NCBI GenBank assembly: GCA_037176705.1
Contig: CM073891.1
Location: 94,919,827 to 94,983,826, forward strand
DNA from: Molossus alvarezi
Taxonomy: Eukaryota > Chordata > Mammalia > Chiroptera > Molossidae
DNA: 64,000 bases
Direction of reading: 5' to 3'
In this document: positions 20,560 through 31,465 of the stretch, one piece after another
How positions within the stretch are numbered: the stretch's first letter is position 1
Layout: the number at the start of each line of letters is the position of its first letter
The notes under the pieces: model-generated
What the model was told of the DNA's origin: nothing
What the model saw: the letters and a program-made list of their open reading frames with translations, nothing else
Database searches by the model: none
Translations under genes and position numbers: made by a program

Positions 20560-20960
20560 GCACATGTCAGAACCTCCACCAGGAGTATCACAGCACACAC
20601 AGGTGTATCCACACAACAGATTAATCAGCAATGCAAATAAATGAACTGCGGCTCTAGAGCAATACAGATCTTAGAAACAATCTAGCACATCTCAGAGGCC
20701 TGCATAGCATATGAGGCCATTAGTATCAAGTTCAAAACCAAGTAACACAAACTAACATATATGTATGTGAAATGGTCATGTAATTTATGGGATTTTTTGA
20801 GAGTGCAGACACTTAAGTTCTTACATTTGAACCACAAACATAAACTGGCACTTTTTTGAGCACACTGGGATACCTGGACACCTTTGACATGCCATAAAAT
20901 ACAAAACCAAAACATGTCTGGCTAGTGGTCACCTCCAGGTAGGGCAGTGGCCCTGTGGGT
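20560..20960 (+). mobile_element. Old L1 3'-end fragment
   Basis: Diverged version of the common mammalian L1 3' tail ('aaataaatgaactgcggctc', 'atacagatcttagaaacaa', 'ggctagtggtcacctcc'). Confidence 0.45.
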
Positions 20961-21668
20961 GGGATAATAGGAAGGATGTGAGGGAGATGTCGTTAATGGG
21001 AATGTCCAAGGTCTCAGTCTGGGAGGTGGGCCCATAGATGTTTCTTATGTCATTAAGTTAATAAGATGGTATGGGAGCTCAAAAGAGAGAGAACTTAATT
21101 TTTCCTGGGAGTTCGGTGGAGTTAGGGTCAGAGAAAACTCACAGGTGCACTTCAGTCTGCCAGGGAAAGTTTTGGGAGGGTTGAGGACAAGCTGACACCT
21201 GCTGTTTACCAGATGCAGAGCGGGTCTGGTTCTGGGAACACACTGAGCTAAGCCCTCTCCTGGCTGGTGGGACTCAAGGCTGCCTGCCTGGGTCCCAGTT
21301 TCGTGTGTGGCCACAGAACTAAAGACCAAACACAGGCCTGTTTTCGCCAGCCCTAGGTGCTGACCAGCGAGGTTTCACCACCCCTTTGGGAAAAGGCCAG
21401 TGCGGATGGGGAAGCTGGCAAGGCCTGCCCAGGACCCTTGACTTCCGGGTTCCTGGGTCGCTTTTCAAATGGAGGGGTAACTAAAGTTAGGTGCACAGAT
21501 CTTACGAATACAGCTTGTGGGTGTTTACAAATTTAAACATCATCCCTGAACTTACACAGATCAAACTAGAACATCAGCATCCTCAAAGGCTCCTGATGGC
21601 TGCTCCCATCAAAGGTAATGGCAGTTTTTACCTCTGTCACTAAGTTTGGGCTGTTCTTTGTGCCAGGA

Positions 21669-21728
21669 TCTTTCAAAAGATGTTTTCCCCCAAAATGGTC
21701 TTTCAAAAGATATTTTCCCCCAAACAGT
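21669..21728. repeat. 30-bp tandem duplication
   Basis: Two adjacent copies of 'tctttcaaaagat(g/a)ttttcc'+'cccaaa', 21669-21698 and 21699-21728, with two or three differences. Intergenic. Confidence 0.85.
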
Positions 21729-22159
21729 GGGGGGACCACACAGTCTCTAGGGACCTTTGCTGGAACACCTAAACCTGGGGCTGGAATCGACTTTTGTCAG
21801 GATGGGGGTGTCCGAGCCACCAGGGCCACTTCAGGACCTTGGACAAGGACAGCTGGAGGCAAAGGTCCCTCCCTGTCCCTGCTGCCTTAGGGCTTTGGCT
21901 TCTGCCACCCAGGCAGCTCAGATCCTTCATCCTAGGTCAATGGAGTCATTATTCTATGCCCTGGGCTCAGCCACTGTGCCATGCGAGCCAGTGACACATG
22001 CGATTTAGTGAGCAGGCAGCTTCAATCCACAGGCGTCATCTGGGGACCTGGGCCTAGGAGGCCAGCTCCGCTACTCAAGCAAACTTCAGGTGTTGTCCCT
22101 CGGCCAGCCCAGTGCTGGCCCAGGGACAGAGCCCATGGTATTAGCATTTCATTCATGTT

Positions 22160-22162
<3 letters not shown>

Positions 22163-22200
<38 letters not shown>
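22163..22200. repeat. (TG)n microsatellite
   Basis: About 19 uninterrupted TG units, likely polymorphic. Confidence 0.98.
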
Positions 22201-22202
<2 letters not shown>

Positions 22203-22534
22203 GGAGGAGAGGCCAGTGCTGCAATTAATCTAAATGGGACCTCTGTGGGGCTTTGCAGTGTGTTCTTGTTCACACACACAGCTCACCTGGTCAGCAGTGC
22301 CCAGCCTGAGGTTTTACAGTAGAGGAGATGGAACTGATGGGGCAGGCCTCCCATCTGCTGCAGGAAGCGCCCTGCCCACCCTCTCTGCAGCCAGTGTTCG
22401 GTGTGGATTTCAAAGAATTTCTTGCTGAGCTTTAGGCTGCGTTCAGAGACTGAGTCGATAGATGTCAACCAGATTAGTTATTATCAGGCTGAGTTGATGC
22501 TGGAAGAAAACTGGGAAATGAGATTTATCTCAAG

Positions 22535-22760
22535 GACTCAGTACAGCGCAGTGGTTGAGGCCCAGGCTCCGAAGGCAGGAAGCCTCCCCAGTGAGCCTTC
22601 TACTTGCTGTGTGCCCTTGGGCAGGCTAATTAACATCTGAGGGCTGTTTGCTCATCTGTAAACTGAAGATGAAAAGGTAAAAGTTCTTGCTTTTAAAGTT
22701 GATATTGAGATAGTTACAAAGCCCTTTAGGCAGGGCCTAGCATGGTGACAGCTGCTGTTA
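22535..22760 (+). repeat. MIR SINE
   Basis: Nearly full MIR: 'cagcgcagtggttgaggcccaggctc', 'tacttgctgtgtgcccttgggcaggctaatt', 'ctgtttgctcatctgtaaactg', and the 'gcctagcatggtgac' end. Confidence 0.85.
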
Positions 22761-23327
22761 CAGCTCAGGGCAGGCAGCCCCTCTGTCCCTCAGGTGGGAG
22801 TGTGGACAGCCATGCTACCCAAGTCTGAGACATAGAGGTCTGCTCCCGCTCGTGAGAGCATCGTGTGGTTCAGGCCAGATGGGAGCCAGGATATCAGGAG
22901 GGGCAGGGGGCTCAGGTCACTTGGCAGAGTCTCTGGTCTTCTCCCATGAGGCCTCAACACCGGGAGGTGGATAGCAGGGGGTCTGGGACTAAGCCTGTCA
23001 TCCCACGTGTACTGAACACCTCTAATGTGCTGAAAACACAGCAGCAAACTCCCCAGAGTGCCTGACCCCATCGATGAGCAAGGGCATGTGGCCCTACTCA
23101 GCTGGGCATGGGGGATGCCACACCCAGCCAAAACTTGCCCATGAACACCTTCCCTCGGACCTAGAATCTGGACCTAGCAGGCAGAAGGAAAAGCTGGTGG
23201 TCGGGGTTGACTGTGTGCAGGTGTCTCTCAGCAACCGATCTGATTCAGTGATCTGTTAACCTGGGGTAGAAAATGACTCCTGCCGCCAAAGTGTGAGAGT
23301 GGGTGTGGCTCCTATGAAAGCTCTGTG
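22761..23327. other. Intergenic stretch, nothing identified
   Basis: GC-moderate unique sequence with only short unsupported open frames on either strand. Confidence 0.6.
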
Positions 23328-23328
23328 G

Positions 23329-23570
23329 CCCTGGCGGGTTTGGCTCAGACGTTAGAGCACTGGCCTGTGGACTAGAGTCGTGGGTTCGATTCCCCATCAA
23401 GGGGTTCAGTCCCTGGCCCTGGTCGGGGTCCTGCGGGAGGCAACCAACCTATGTCATCAATGTCTCTCTCCCTCTTTCACTCTCCCTCTCCCTCCCTACC
23501 TCCCTCCCACTCTATCTGAAGATAAATGGAAAAATATCCTTGGGTGAAGATTAAAAACAAAAACAAAAAA
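23329..23570 (+). mobile_element. Ves SINE, older subfamily
   Basis: The head variant 'ctggcgggtttggctcagacgttagagcactggcctgtgg' differs from the younger copies. The tail is AAAAACAAAAACAAAAAA. TSD aag(c/t)tctgtgg at 23318-23328 and 23571-23581. Confidence 0.92.
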
Positions 23571-23581
23571 AAGCCCTGTGG

Positions 23582-24342
23582 TTGGGCAGGGCAGCTGAGG
23601 GGTGGCGGGCAGAGTGGGGTGGGCTGCAGGGGCCATGCTAGGAAAGCAGGGGCCACAGCTATGAAGTGTGGAGCAGTGTGTCCCCTTCCCAGCAGGAGGC
23701 CCAGAGCTGGGTTTACACCTCAGCAGGCAGAGCAGATAGCCAGCGTCAAAGCCACACTCCCGCCCCAGAGCCACCAGTGGGCTGGGAAATGGAAAAGCCA
23801 GGGTCTCAGGCTCCTCCAGCAGAGCAAAGCCAGAGCAGGGCTATGCAGAGGGAGCCCACCGGGCTCAGCTGAATATACCCTACCAATCAGGAAAGGGTAA
23901 CACCCATGTGTGTTTCACTTTCCGGACTGCCCCCCCCCATGTCCACTGAAACCGTGGGATCAGAGGGGCACACTCTGGGACACCATGGTGTATGACTGTT
24001 GCGTGCACGGGAGAGGTCAGGCCCACCGTGGTGAGCCACTTAGATGATCTTGGCCCCTAGGAAGAGGGGCTGTTTCACCCCTCCAGCTGTGAACATCTAG
24101 AGAGGGTGCAGCAGCACACCCCTCTGTGCAGCGCAGTGGGGGTGGGAGCAGTGGGCATCACTACAGACTGGGCTGGCCGCCTTGTCTCAGCTGCCTGACC
24201 TGTAGAGGGCAGCTCCCAGGGGAGACCCGAGGCAAAGATCTCAAATGGTGCCATGTCTGATCAATTGATAGTGGCTCCCTCGGGTGTATGTATAAAAGGA
24301 TTCTGAGGTCATACTAGAAAGTCAACTGTAATTAATTATTGA
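23582..24342. other. Intergenic stretch, nothing identified
   Basis: Unique-looking sequence between a SINE and the left LTR. No repeat or open frame that I can support. Confidence 0.55.
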
Positions 24343-25510
24343 TGTCTACCCATGAGACAGGGTAGCAAGAAGTTAGGAAAATTCCTTGGCAGGTGGAATA
24401 TGGAAACCGAGACAGAGAGCTGAACAAACTGGCCGAGCACTTTACAGAAGATGAAGTGCTTCTAGGACAACATCTAGGCCTCAGTTGCATTTCAGCCCCA
24501 GGCTCAGAAAAGCAAAAACAGCCCTGGCCGGTTTGGCTCAGCGGTTAGAGCGTCAGCCTGCGGTCTGGAGAGACCCGGGTTCGGTTCCCGCTAAGGGCAT
24601 GTACCTCGGTTGCAGTTTGTCCCCGGCCCTGGTTCGTCGTGCGGGTGGCAGCCACTCGATGTGTCCCTTCACATCGATGTTTCTCTCTCTCTGTTCCTCT
24701 CTCCCTCCCACTCTATCTATACAAAAAATGGAAAAATGTCCTAGGGTGAGGATGAAAAAAAAAAAAAGAAAAGCAAAGACAAACCAGGTGGGCCATGCCA
24801 GGACCAGCTGCAATGACCCCCCTGGGGCTGACCAGTCAGTGGGGACCACAACCCTGAAAGGGCACACCTGGAAAAGCTGATGAATATTCTAAATATTCTA
24901 TTGAGCTTTCCCCTAAGACCTCCCCTAAACTCCCAGCCTTTAAAAATCCTCAAAACAAAGGACCCAGTGCATGCTCCCCCTCCCCGGAGCACACCCACAT
25001 CTTTCTCTTCTCCCTCTTCTTCCCCCACAGGCATGCCCCTCCTAAACTCTAGGACCCCACAAGACTGGCAACCAGGAGGGCAGTGGGCAGCGGCAGCTCG
25101 TCCTGGGCTAACCTCCTGAACCTGTCCCTAAGGTGCCCTTTTCTCTGACCTCTCAGTGAACCAAAGCAGCTCAGGCTAAGTTTATTTCTTTTCTATAACA
25201 TTTCTAGAGGGCCAAAGCATACCTCTCAAATCTCTCTCCTGTTGCTTCTTCTATCACAGGCCCTTTCTCGTTTCACTGTCTCCAGCTTTAACATTCTTTC
25301 AAAATCACCTGGACTCAGAGTATGAAATCTTTTCTGCACAAAGTCAAGAACCCTCACAACTACTGGCGGCCTTAGGCAGAACACCCTAATGGCCAGGTCC
25401 CCTTTCCAGAAACATTTTCTGGAGACCACAAAGGGACCTTGTTTTCTGAGCCTACGCAATCCAGCTGGCTCACTTCTACTACCTTCATAATGTTCAACTT
25501 CGCTGGTAAC
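24343..25510 (+). repeat. 5' LTR of the endogenous retrovirus (with a SINE inside)
   Basis: Starts TGTCTACCC and ends GGTAACA. About 0.92 kb without the SINE at 24521-24766. A TATA-like 'ctttaaaaatcctc' lies near 24940. It aligns along most of its length with 37696-38402. About 185 bp (24871-25056) are almost identical to the other LTR, while the flanks are clearly more diverged. Confidence 0.75.
24521..24766 (+). mobile_element. Ves SINE inside the 5' LTR
   Basis: Full-length, young-looking copy. TSD agaaaagcaaa at 24506-24516 and 24767-24777. It interrupts the LTR at a point that is continuous in the 3' LTR. Confidence 0.96.
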
Positions 25511-25512
25511 AA

Positions 25513-25530
25513 CTGGTGCCGTCCGGCCAT
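25513..25530 (+). other. Candidate retroviral primer-binding site
   Basis: TGGTGCCGTCCGGCCATC starts two bases after the LTR end GGTAACA, the usual place for a tRNA primer-binding site, and starts TGG like most. Only part of it matches a tRNA 3' end I could name, so the primer tRNA is not assigned. Confidence 0.4.
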
Positions 25531-27603
25531 CAACATCGCCAGGAACATTATGTGATGCAGATCACCTGTCGCCCTTCGCAGTAAGCGGCCCTCACCTCCC
25601 TTGGCTAGAGGTGCCTCCTTACACTTTCAGTACCTCTTTCTCTATGTGCCTCACATCTCAGCACCGCTAGTCCCTCATGCCATCTCCTGTGGTTCATACT
25701 TTGACCACCTGGCCTCCTGAGACCAAGGGCCCACTGACGGCTCACTGCTGCAGGCCAGCACTGGCCTGACTCTCCCCCAGGGGTCACTTCCGGGCTACTG
25801 CTCGCTCTCTACGCCTTCCAGGCATTTCACCTGTTCCTAGGTTTCCTCCCTTGGATTGTCATATCTAGGCCTAAGTGGCCAGGATCCCGAGAAGCCCACC
25901 CAGGACCCCCTTACAGACCTTGACCCATGCTTGAGGTCCATGGCACCCCGCTGGCTCCTCACTTTGCCTCGGTGAGAGTTCTTGGAATTCAGACCTCGCT
26001 GATTTAAGGTAAGAGGCTGACTTCGTTTGAGCTGTCTTTTTAAAAATCCTCGAGGTGGAGCTAAATAAAGGTTAAGGGTTGATAGAATCTAAGCTAAAGG
26101 TTAACAGTTGAGATAATTCAGGACAGGGAGAGAAAAATGGATGGCTGGTTTTTAACGTTGGTTTTTCTGTGGGAATTACTTCCTGGGCGTCTGAACAAAA
26201 CCTTTTTGTTGGATTCATTAAACTCTGAAGATAAGAGGCCAAGTTCATCCCTCCGGCTTGAAGCTCGAGTATTCTGAGATGACTAAGAATCTTTGTGGAG
26301 GTGTCAGAGGGTATACCTCACCACATGCAGGGGTCCCATATGGAATTCCAACTCAACTGTAATTAAATCCTTGACTCATCGGGGATGCACACATAACGGT
26401 TGCTGACCTCATGGCTGAATTAGACAGCCAGAGAGAGAAACCAAGACATGTAAGAGGGTTTCAGATGACTCAGGAGGTGACAGCCCCTTGGAGCTCAACC
26501 CACAAGCAGCACGCTTCAACCCACTACACAATATCCGTAGAAATTTGTTCAGACTCTGAAGATCTCAAAATAAAACCAAAATCAGCATGGAAAATTGTGC
26601 CTTAAGGATGGAAACTCCCAGTCCCCAGGCCCCATTAATACTCCTTGAGATATACAATGAATAGGAAGCCTTTACTAGCAAGTATTTATAGAAATGGGAA
26701 GATTTAACTAGAATTGATATCAGCTTAAGATGGCCAAAATGTAGCTTTTGATGCCTGAGTCAATTTTTTTTTCCTGAATCAATTTTTGCATGCAAAGTTA
26801 GAAATGCCGGCTCTAATTAAGCGGAAGAAATGGGAAGCTTATATTGATTGGAAATTAGAAGCCCCTAGGAGGAGTGCAGGTAACTTACACTCAGAATAGG
26901 TAACCAGAAAGATTGGTCTTAGGCAGAGGGGAACCAGCAATTGTATACATTCCGTTGACCAGAACAGAATTAGGGAATCTACCTAAAGATTTCCCTGACT
27001 TTCTCCCGGATCCTAATGAGTTTGCAAAGAATTTAATTTAAATGTTAGAGAATATGGTCCTGGCTATTCTGACCTATTCTGATTAATATACTTACTGTTT
27101 TGGGGGGAGCAAAACAACAAAATGACTAAATAGGGTCTGTTGGGGGAACTCTGTCTTTATTGTAGAAAGCCAGGTCACCTTAAGAAGGATTATAGGAAAC
27201 TGAAATGGGATTTAGAAAAGAAGCAGAAGCAAACATAAAGTTGCTCGGAAGGTGTTTCCCCTTCTCCTCGCTGATAATTTGGGAGCGATTAGGGTTATCA
27301 GAAAAGGGAAAGCCACTAAGGCCCTTGTAGATACTAGGGATCGTTTATCTGTTCTTAACCATGCCCAACTGAGTTGCCTCCTCCCTCAGAGGGATATCTA
27401 ATCAATGTCTGTTTTTTAATCAGAACCTGTTCCCTTCCAACTAGGGAATGTTATGGGACAATATATATTTTTCTAGTCAAATCTGCCCTGATTCACCTGA
27501 TAGGACAAGACTCTTGAAATCAATGATGCCCACATATGCTTTTCCCAGAAGGGTGAAATGTATTTAGAACTAAATGAACCAGATACTGAAACGGGAAAAT
27601 AAT
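25531..27603 (+). pseudogene. Retroviral leader, gag and protease remnants
   Basis: No intact frame. Recognisable pieces are a capsid-like stretch near 26940-27040, a zinc-knuckle remnant at 27152-27193 (Cys, Cys and His spaced 2 and 4, but the last Cys codon is now Tyr), and a protease active-site remnant at 27321-27362 in which the Gly after Asp-Thr is Arg. Multiple stops and indels separate them. Confidence 0.6.
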
Positions 27604-27816
27604 TATTTTATTTTATTTTATTTTATTTTTCAATTTATCATCAGATAGAGTGGGAGGGAGGAAGGGAGAGAGAGACACTGACTGGTTGCCTCCCACACAA
27701 CTGAACCAGGGCCGGGACGAACTGCAACCGAGGTATATGCCTTTGACTGGAATGGAACCCACGACTCATTGGTCCACGGGCCAACGCTCTAACCGCTGAG
27801 CCAAACCAGCCAGGGT
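27604..27816 (-). mobile_element. Ves SINE (antisense) in ERV interior
   Basis: Antisense copy with a (TTTTA)n-type tail at the left, GA-rich body, antisense B box and 'gagccaaaccagccagggt' head. TSD gaaaataat at 27595-27603 and 27817-27825. Confidence 0.95.
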
Positions 27817-28145
27817 GAAAATAATGATTTTAAAGGAACCTCCACAAGAGGAAACTAATCTTGAGTCTGACTGAATATATGCTAACCATCTTTTCTTTTT
27901 TTTTTTTTAATTCATCTTTATTGTTGAATGTATTACAGATATTCCTCATTTTTCCCCTATTGACGCCCTCCTCCCCACTCCCGCCCCCCCCCATTCTGCC
28001 TTTCCCCACACTGTTGTCTGTGTCCATTGGTTATGCATATATACATATAAGTTCTATGGTTTATCTATTCCCACCCCCACCCCCCCACACACACACACCC
28101 TTCTCTTTGAGGTTTGTCAGTCTAACAACCAATTTGTACTTCTTC

Positions 28146-28243
28146 TTCTTCTTTTTTTTTGGTACGTGCCTCTAGCGGGAACCGAACCCGGGACTCTCTG
28201 GTCCGCAGGCCAACGCTCCAACCGCTGAGCCAAACCAGCCAGG
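28146..28243 (-). mobile_element. tRNA-head-only Ves SINE in the half-LINE 3'UTR
   Basis: About 82 bases of SINE head, complete with antisense A and B boxes ('gggaaccgaacccggg', 'accgctgagccaaaccagcc'), pass directly into a short A/AAG tail (T9 and CTT repeats on the + strand). No CT-rich body is present. A perfect 17-bp TSD (accaatttgtacttctt) at 28128-28144 and 28244-28260 shows the element inserted in this short form. Confidence 0.9.
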
Positions 28244-28417
28244 ACCAATTTGTACTTCTTAATCCCTTCACCTTTTTCACCCATTCCTCCAAACCCCCTC
28301 CCATCTGGCAACCAACAAAATGTTCTCTGTATCTATGAGAATATTTCTGTTCTGACTGTTCATTTTGTTTGTGGATTCCATTGTTGATAGATATGTATTC
28401 ATTGCCATTTTGTTTGT

Positions 28418-29334
28418 TCATATTTTTTTTATCTTTTTTTCAAGAAGACCCTTCAACATTTTATATAATAATGGTTTGGTGGTGATGAACTCCTTTAGCT
28501 TTTTCTTGTCTGGGAAGCTCTTTATATGGCCATCAATTTTAATAACAGCTTTGCAGGATAGAGTAATCTTGGTTGTAGGTTCTTGCGTTTCATCACTCTG
28601 AATATTTCTTGCCACTCCCTTCTGGCCTGCAAAGTTTCTTTTGAGAAATCAGCTGACCATCTTATGGGAATGCCCTTGTAGGTAACTAAATGCTTTTCTC
28701 TTGCTGCTTTTAAGATTCTCTCTTTGTCTTGAACCTTTTGCATTTTGATGATGATGTGTCTTGGTGTGTGCCTCTTGGGGTTCATCTTGTTTGGGACTCT
28801 CTGTGCTTGTATGTCTGTTTCCTTCACCAAGTTAGGGAGGTTTTCTGCCATTATTGTTTCAAATAGGTTTTCAATTTCTTGTTCTCTCTCTCCTTCTGGC
28901 ACCTCCAAGATGCGAATGTTGGTATGCTTGACGTTGTCCCAGAGGCTCCTTACACTATCCTCAGTTTTTTGGATTTTTTGTTGTTGTTGTTGATGCTGTT
29001 GTGATTGGGTGTTTTTTGCTTCCTTATATTCCAAATCCATGGTTTGCTTCTTGGCTTTACCTACTCTACTATTGAATCTGTGTAAATTATTCTTTATTTC
29101 AGTTAGTGTCTCCTTCATTTCTGACTGTGCATCCTTCATTTCTGACTGGTCCTTTTTTATGCTCTTGAGGACCTCACTAAGTTCACTGAGGTTCTCACTA
29201 AGTTCATTGAGCATCCTTATAAGCAGTGTTTTGAACTCTGCATCTGTTAGGTTCCTTATCTCCATTTTGCTTAGTTCTTTTCCTGGAGTTTTGTTCTGTT
29301 TTCTCATTTGGAACCTGTTTCTTTGTCTCCTCAT
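28418..29334 (-). pseudogene. L1/HAL1 ORF1 protein gene with one frameshift
   Basis: ORF1p is the RNA-binding nucleic-acid chaperone of LINE-1 particles. Starting at the ATG at 29334, 270 codons stay open to 28522. They comprise a charged N terminus, a heptad-rich coiled-coil region (about residues 25-130, including a poly-Gln patch), an RRM-like domain containing T-N-I-R-I-L-E-V-P-E, and the start of the C-terminal domain (R-H-I-I-I-K, ...L-Q-A-R-R-E-W-Q). Near 28540-28560 the frame shifts. The expected C-terminal end continues in another frame to about 28418. One indel is therefore enough to explain the break, which points to relative youth. Confidence 0.8.
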
Positions 29335-30215
29335 TTTGGTCGCCTCCCTGTGTTTGTTTCTATGTATTACTTAACGATAGGTATGAGGCTAGCTAAGACC
29401 AGATGCTGCTTCTTTGAAAAAATTCAGGAAAACCTGAAGCAGGATCCAAGACAGGCCAATCTTATGGTAAAGCTACAGGCAACAGCTTGGGTGGGCCTGA
29501 AAGTCGGGTGGGGTGGGGCCTCAGGGAATCACCAGGGTTGTGCAACCAGTGTGAGCCAGGTTGCTGGAGTCCCAGATATGGTGGCTGTCTGCTGCCCCAG
29601 GGAAGGGCTCACCAAAGGAACAGAGACCTCTGATAGCACATCTGTCCAGGAGAAAGCCGTCTCTCCAGCCTCGCTCCAATGTCAAACAACTCAGTTCTTC
29701 CACATATATCTCTGGTGCCTTTCAAGCTGCCTCCCCCATGCTGGAGCCTGGAGGGTGCGAGTCCGAGTAAGTCTGTGCGCGGGCCCTTTAAGAGGAGCTG
29801 CCTGAGGCTCCAACCACCTCAGTCTCTCTCAGCCTCAGTTCCCTCAGGTTTTTCCAGCCAGAAGTTAAGGACACTTCTCTTCTGGCACTGAAACCCTGAG
29901 CTGGGTACATATGCTAGGGGAAGAAAGGTTACCCTGGGGGCCAGGTCCCACACTGTCCTCAGGGAGGACCTTGCCAGCCGAGGAATCCTCCTGATTTTTA
30001 TCCGCCACATGTGGATGTGGGACCAGCCTGTCCCTCCTACCAGTCTCGATGTGGCTGCTTCTTTAATTCCGTAGTTGTAGGACTTCCATTCAGCTTGATT
30101 TCAGGCAGTTTTGAATGATGATTGTTCTGTAGTTTAGTTGTAACTTTGATGTGGTTGTGGGAGGACGCGATACCGCATTTACCTATGCTGCCATCTTGAC
30201 CAGAAGTAACCATCT

Positions 30216-30545
30216 GTTTTTCATTACTAACTTCCATGAGAACTTTAGGGATGGCTTCACAGGGTACCTGCCCTACTCAGAACAGCCCCAAACAGCTCAG
30301 AGACTTGCAGGGATACCTTTAACTCTTGGCTTGTTATGTATCTGTCTCTCTATAGATGAGGAACCCCCGTCCACAGTGCTTCAAGAGTCCCCTTTCAGGG
30401 TACATACTCGCCAACTGGGAGAAATTTGAACATTCCTTCAAGAAGAAAGCTAATTATATTTTGTAACACAACACAGCCACAGCATAAATTGGACAGCAGA
30501 GAGGTTTAGCCAGTCAATGGCACTGTTAAATTTTTGTTGTTGTTA
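30216..30545 (+). pseudogene. ERV interior remnant, unassigned
   Basis: Continues the retroviral sequence after the half-LINE. Short open stretches only, with no motif I can name. Confidence 0.4.
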
Positions 30546-31465
30546 AACCTCACCGAGGACATTTTTTTCCATTGATATTTAGAGAGTGGACAGGAGGGAG
30601 GAGAGATGGGCAGAGGGGGAGACACACATCAGTTGGGTACCTCCTTGATCAGAAATCAAGCTCTGTCCTTCAGTGCGTGGACCGATGCTCTAACTGTGGT
30701 AGGCAGTTAGACAGACATGAGCAGAGCAAGGATGATGGACCAGGTGCAGAAGGTCACCAGGGTGAAAACCCCTGAGTACCTAGCAAAGGACAATTGTAGG
30801 GTGGGACCTGGCCCCCAGGGTAACCTTTCTTCCCCTAGCATATGCAGTTTGGACCTCCTGACCTTTCCTTCCTAGAGATAGAATCTGGGCCTCAGTTGTA
30901 ACTCAGCTGCAGGCCCAGAAAAGCAGTAAAACCAGGCCAGGACCCCATGGCTGACCTCAGGACCAGCTGCATTGAATAATGACTCCCTGACCTGGTGAAG
31001 GCCAATCAATCAGTGGAGACCCAACCCTGAAAGGACACACCTGGAAAGCTGCTGAGCAGGCTATTGAGATCTTCCCTTGGGACCTACCCTACACTCTCCA
31101 CCCTTAAAACTCCTAGGACAGAGGACCTAGTGCGCTTCTGTCCCAGGAGCATGCCAGTGCCAGCGCCTTTCCCTTTCCATTCTCCCTCCTGCCCCCTCTC
31201 CCTAGGATGTTACCCTTACCTGCCTCCCAACCTCCAAGAGCCCTTCCTTTACCTTTATAACTTGTTTCCTAAGCCCAGTTCTTCTATAGATTACTTCTTT
31301 TACTTCCAAATAAATATTCACTTATAATTCGGGTCTTGGCTCTGAATTCTTTCCTAGCCAGAACCCAAGTACTGAAGTTGCTGAACCCAGGTCTGGTGTG
31401 ACCGTACTGGTCTAATACCTCATGCCATTCCCTCCAACATAACCACTGAGCCTGCTGGCCAGGGC
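30546..31465 (-). mobile_element. Ves SINE (antisense) split by a solo LTR
   Basis: The left part, 30546-30694 ('cctcaccgaggacatttttttcc' to 'gaccgatgctctaac'), and the right part, 31440-31465 ('taaccactgagcctgctggccagggc'), join into one SINE once the LTR and one TSD copy are removed. Confidence 0.93.
30695..31439 (+). mobile_element. Solo LTR, class I ERV, 745 bp, TSD TAAC
   Basis: Starts TGTGGTAGGC and ends CCTCCAACA. A perfect 4-bp TSD (TAAC) lies at 30691-30694 and 31440-31443, exactly where the host SINE resumes. The middle is alignable with the outer ERV LTRs ('gaaaggacacacctggaaagctg', 'ggacctagtgcgc'). An AATAAA (about 31309) with downstream T/G-rich sequence gives a plausible R-region poly(A) signal. 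Confidence 0.92.

Larger units (their letters stand above)
27892..30206 (-). mobile_element. HAL1-like half-LINE (L1 5'UTR, ORF1 and 3'UTR, no ORF2), full length
   Basis: Read on the minus strand, the element starts near 30206 with an L1-type 5' end carrying a YY1-like CAAGATGGC at 30190-30198. It continues through an 870-bp 5'UTR, ORF1 (29334 down to about 28418), then directly into an L1-type 3'UTR and ends with AATAAA (27917-27922 on +) and an A-tail. No reverse-transcriptase ORF2 is present. TSD taaccatct lies at 27883-27891 and 30207-30215, so both ends are original. Known HAL1 elements share this plan. They move using L1 machinery supplied in trans. Confidence 0.8.
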
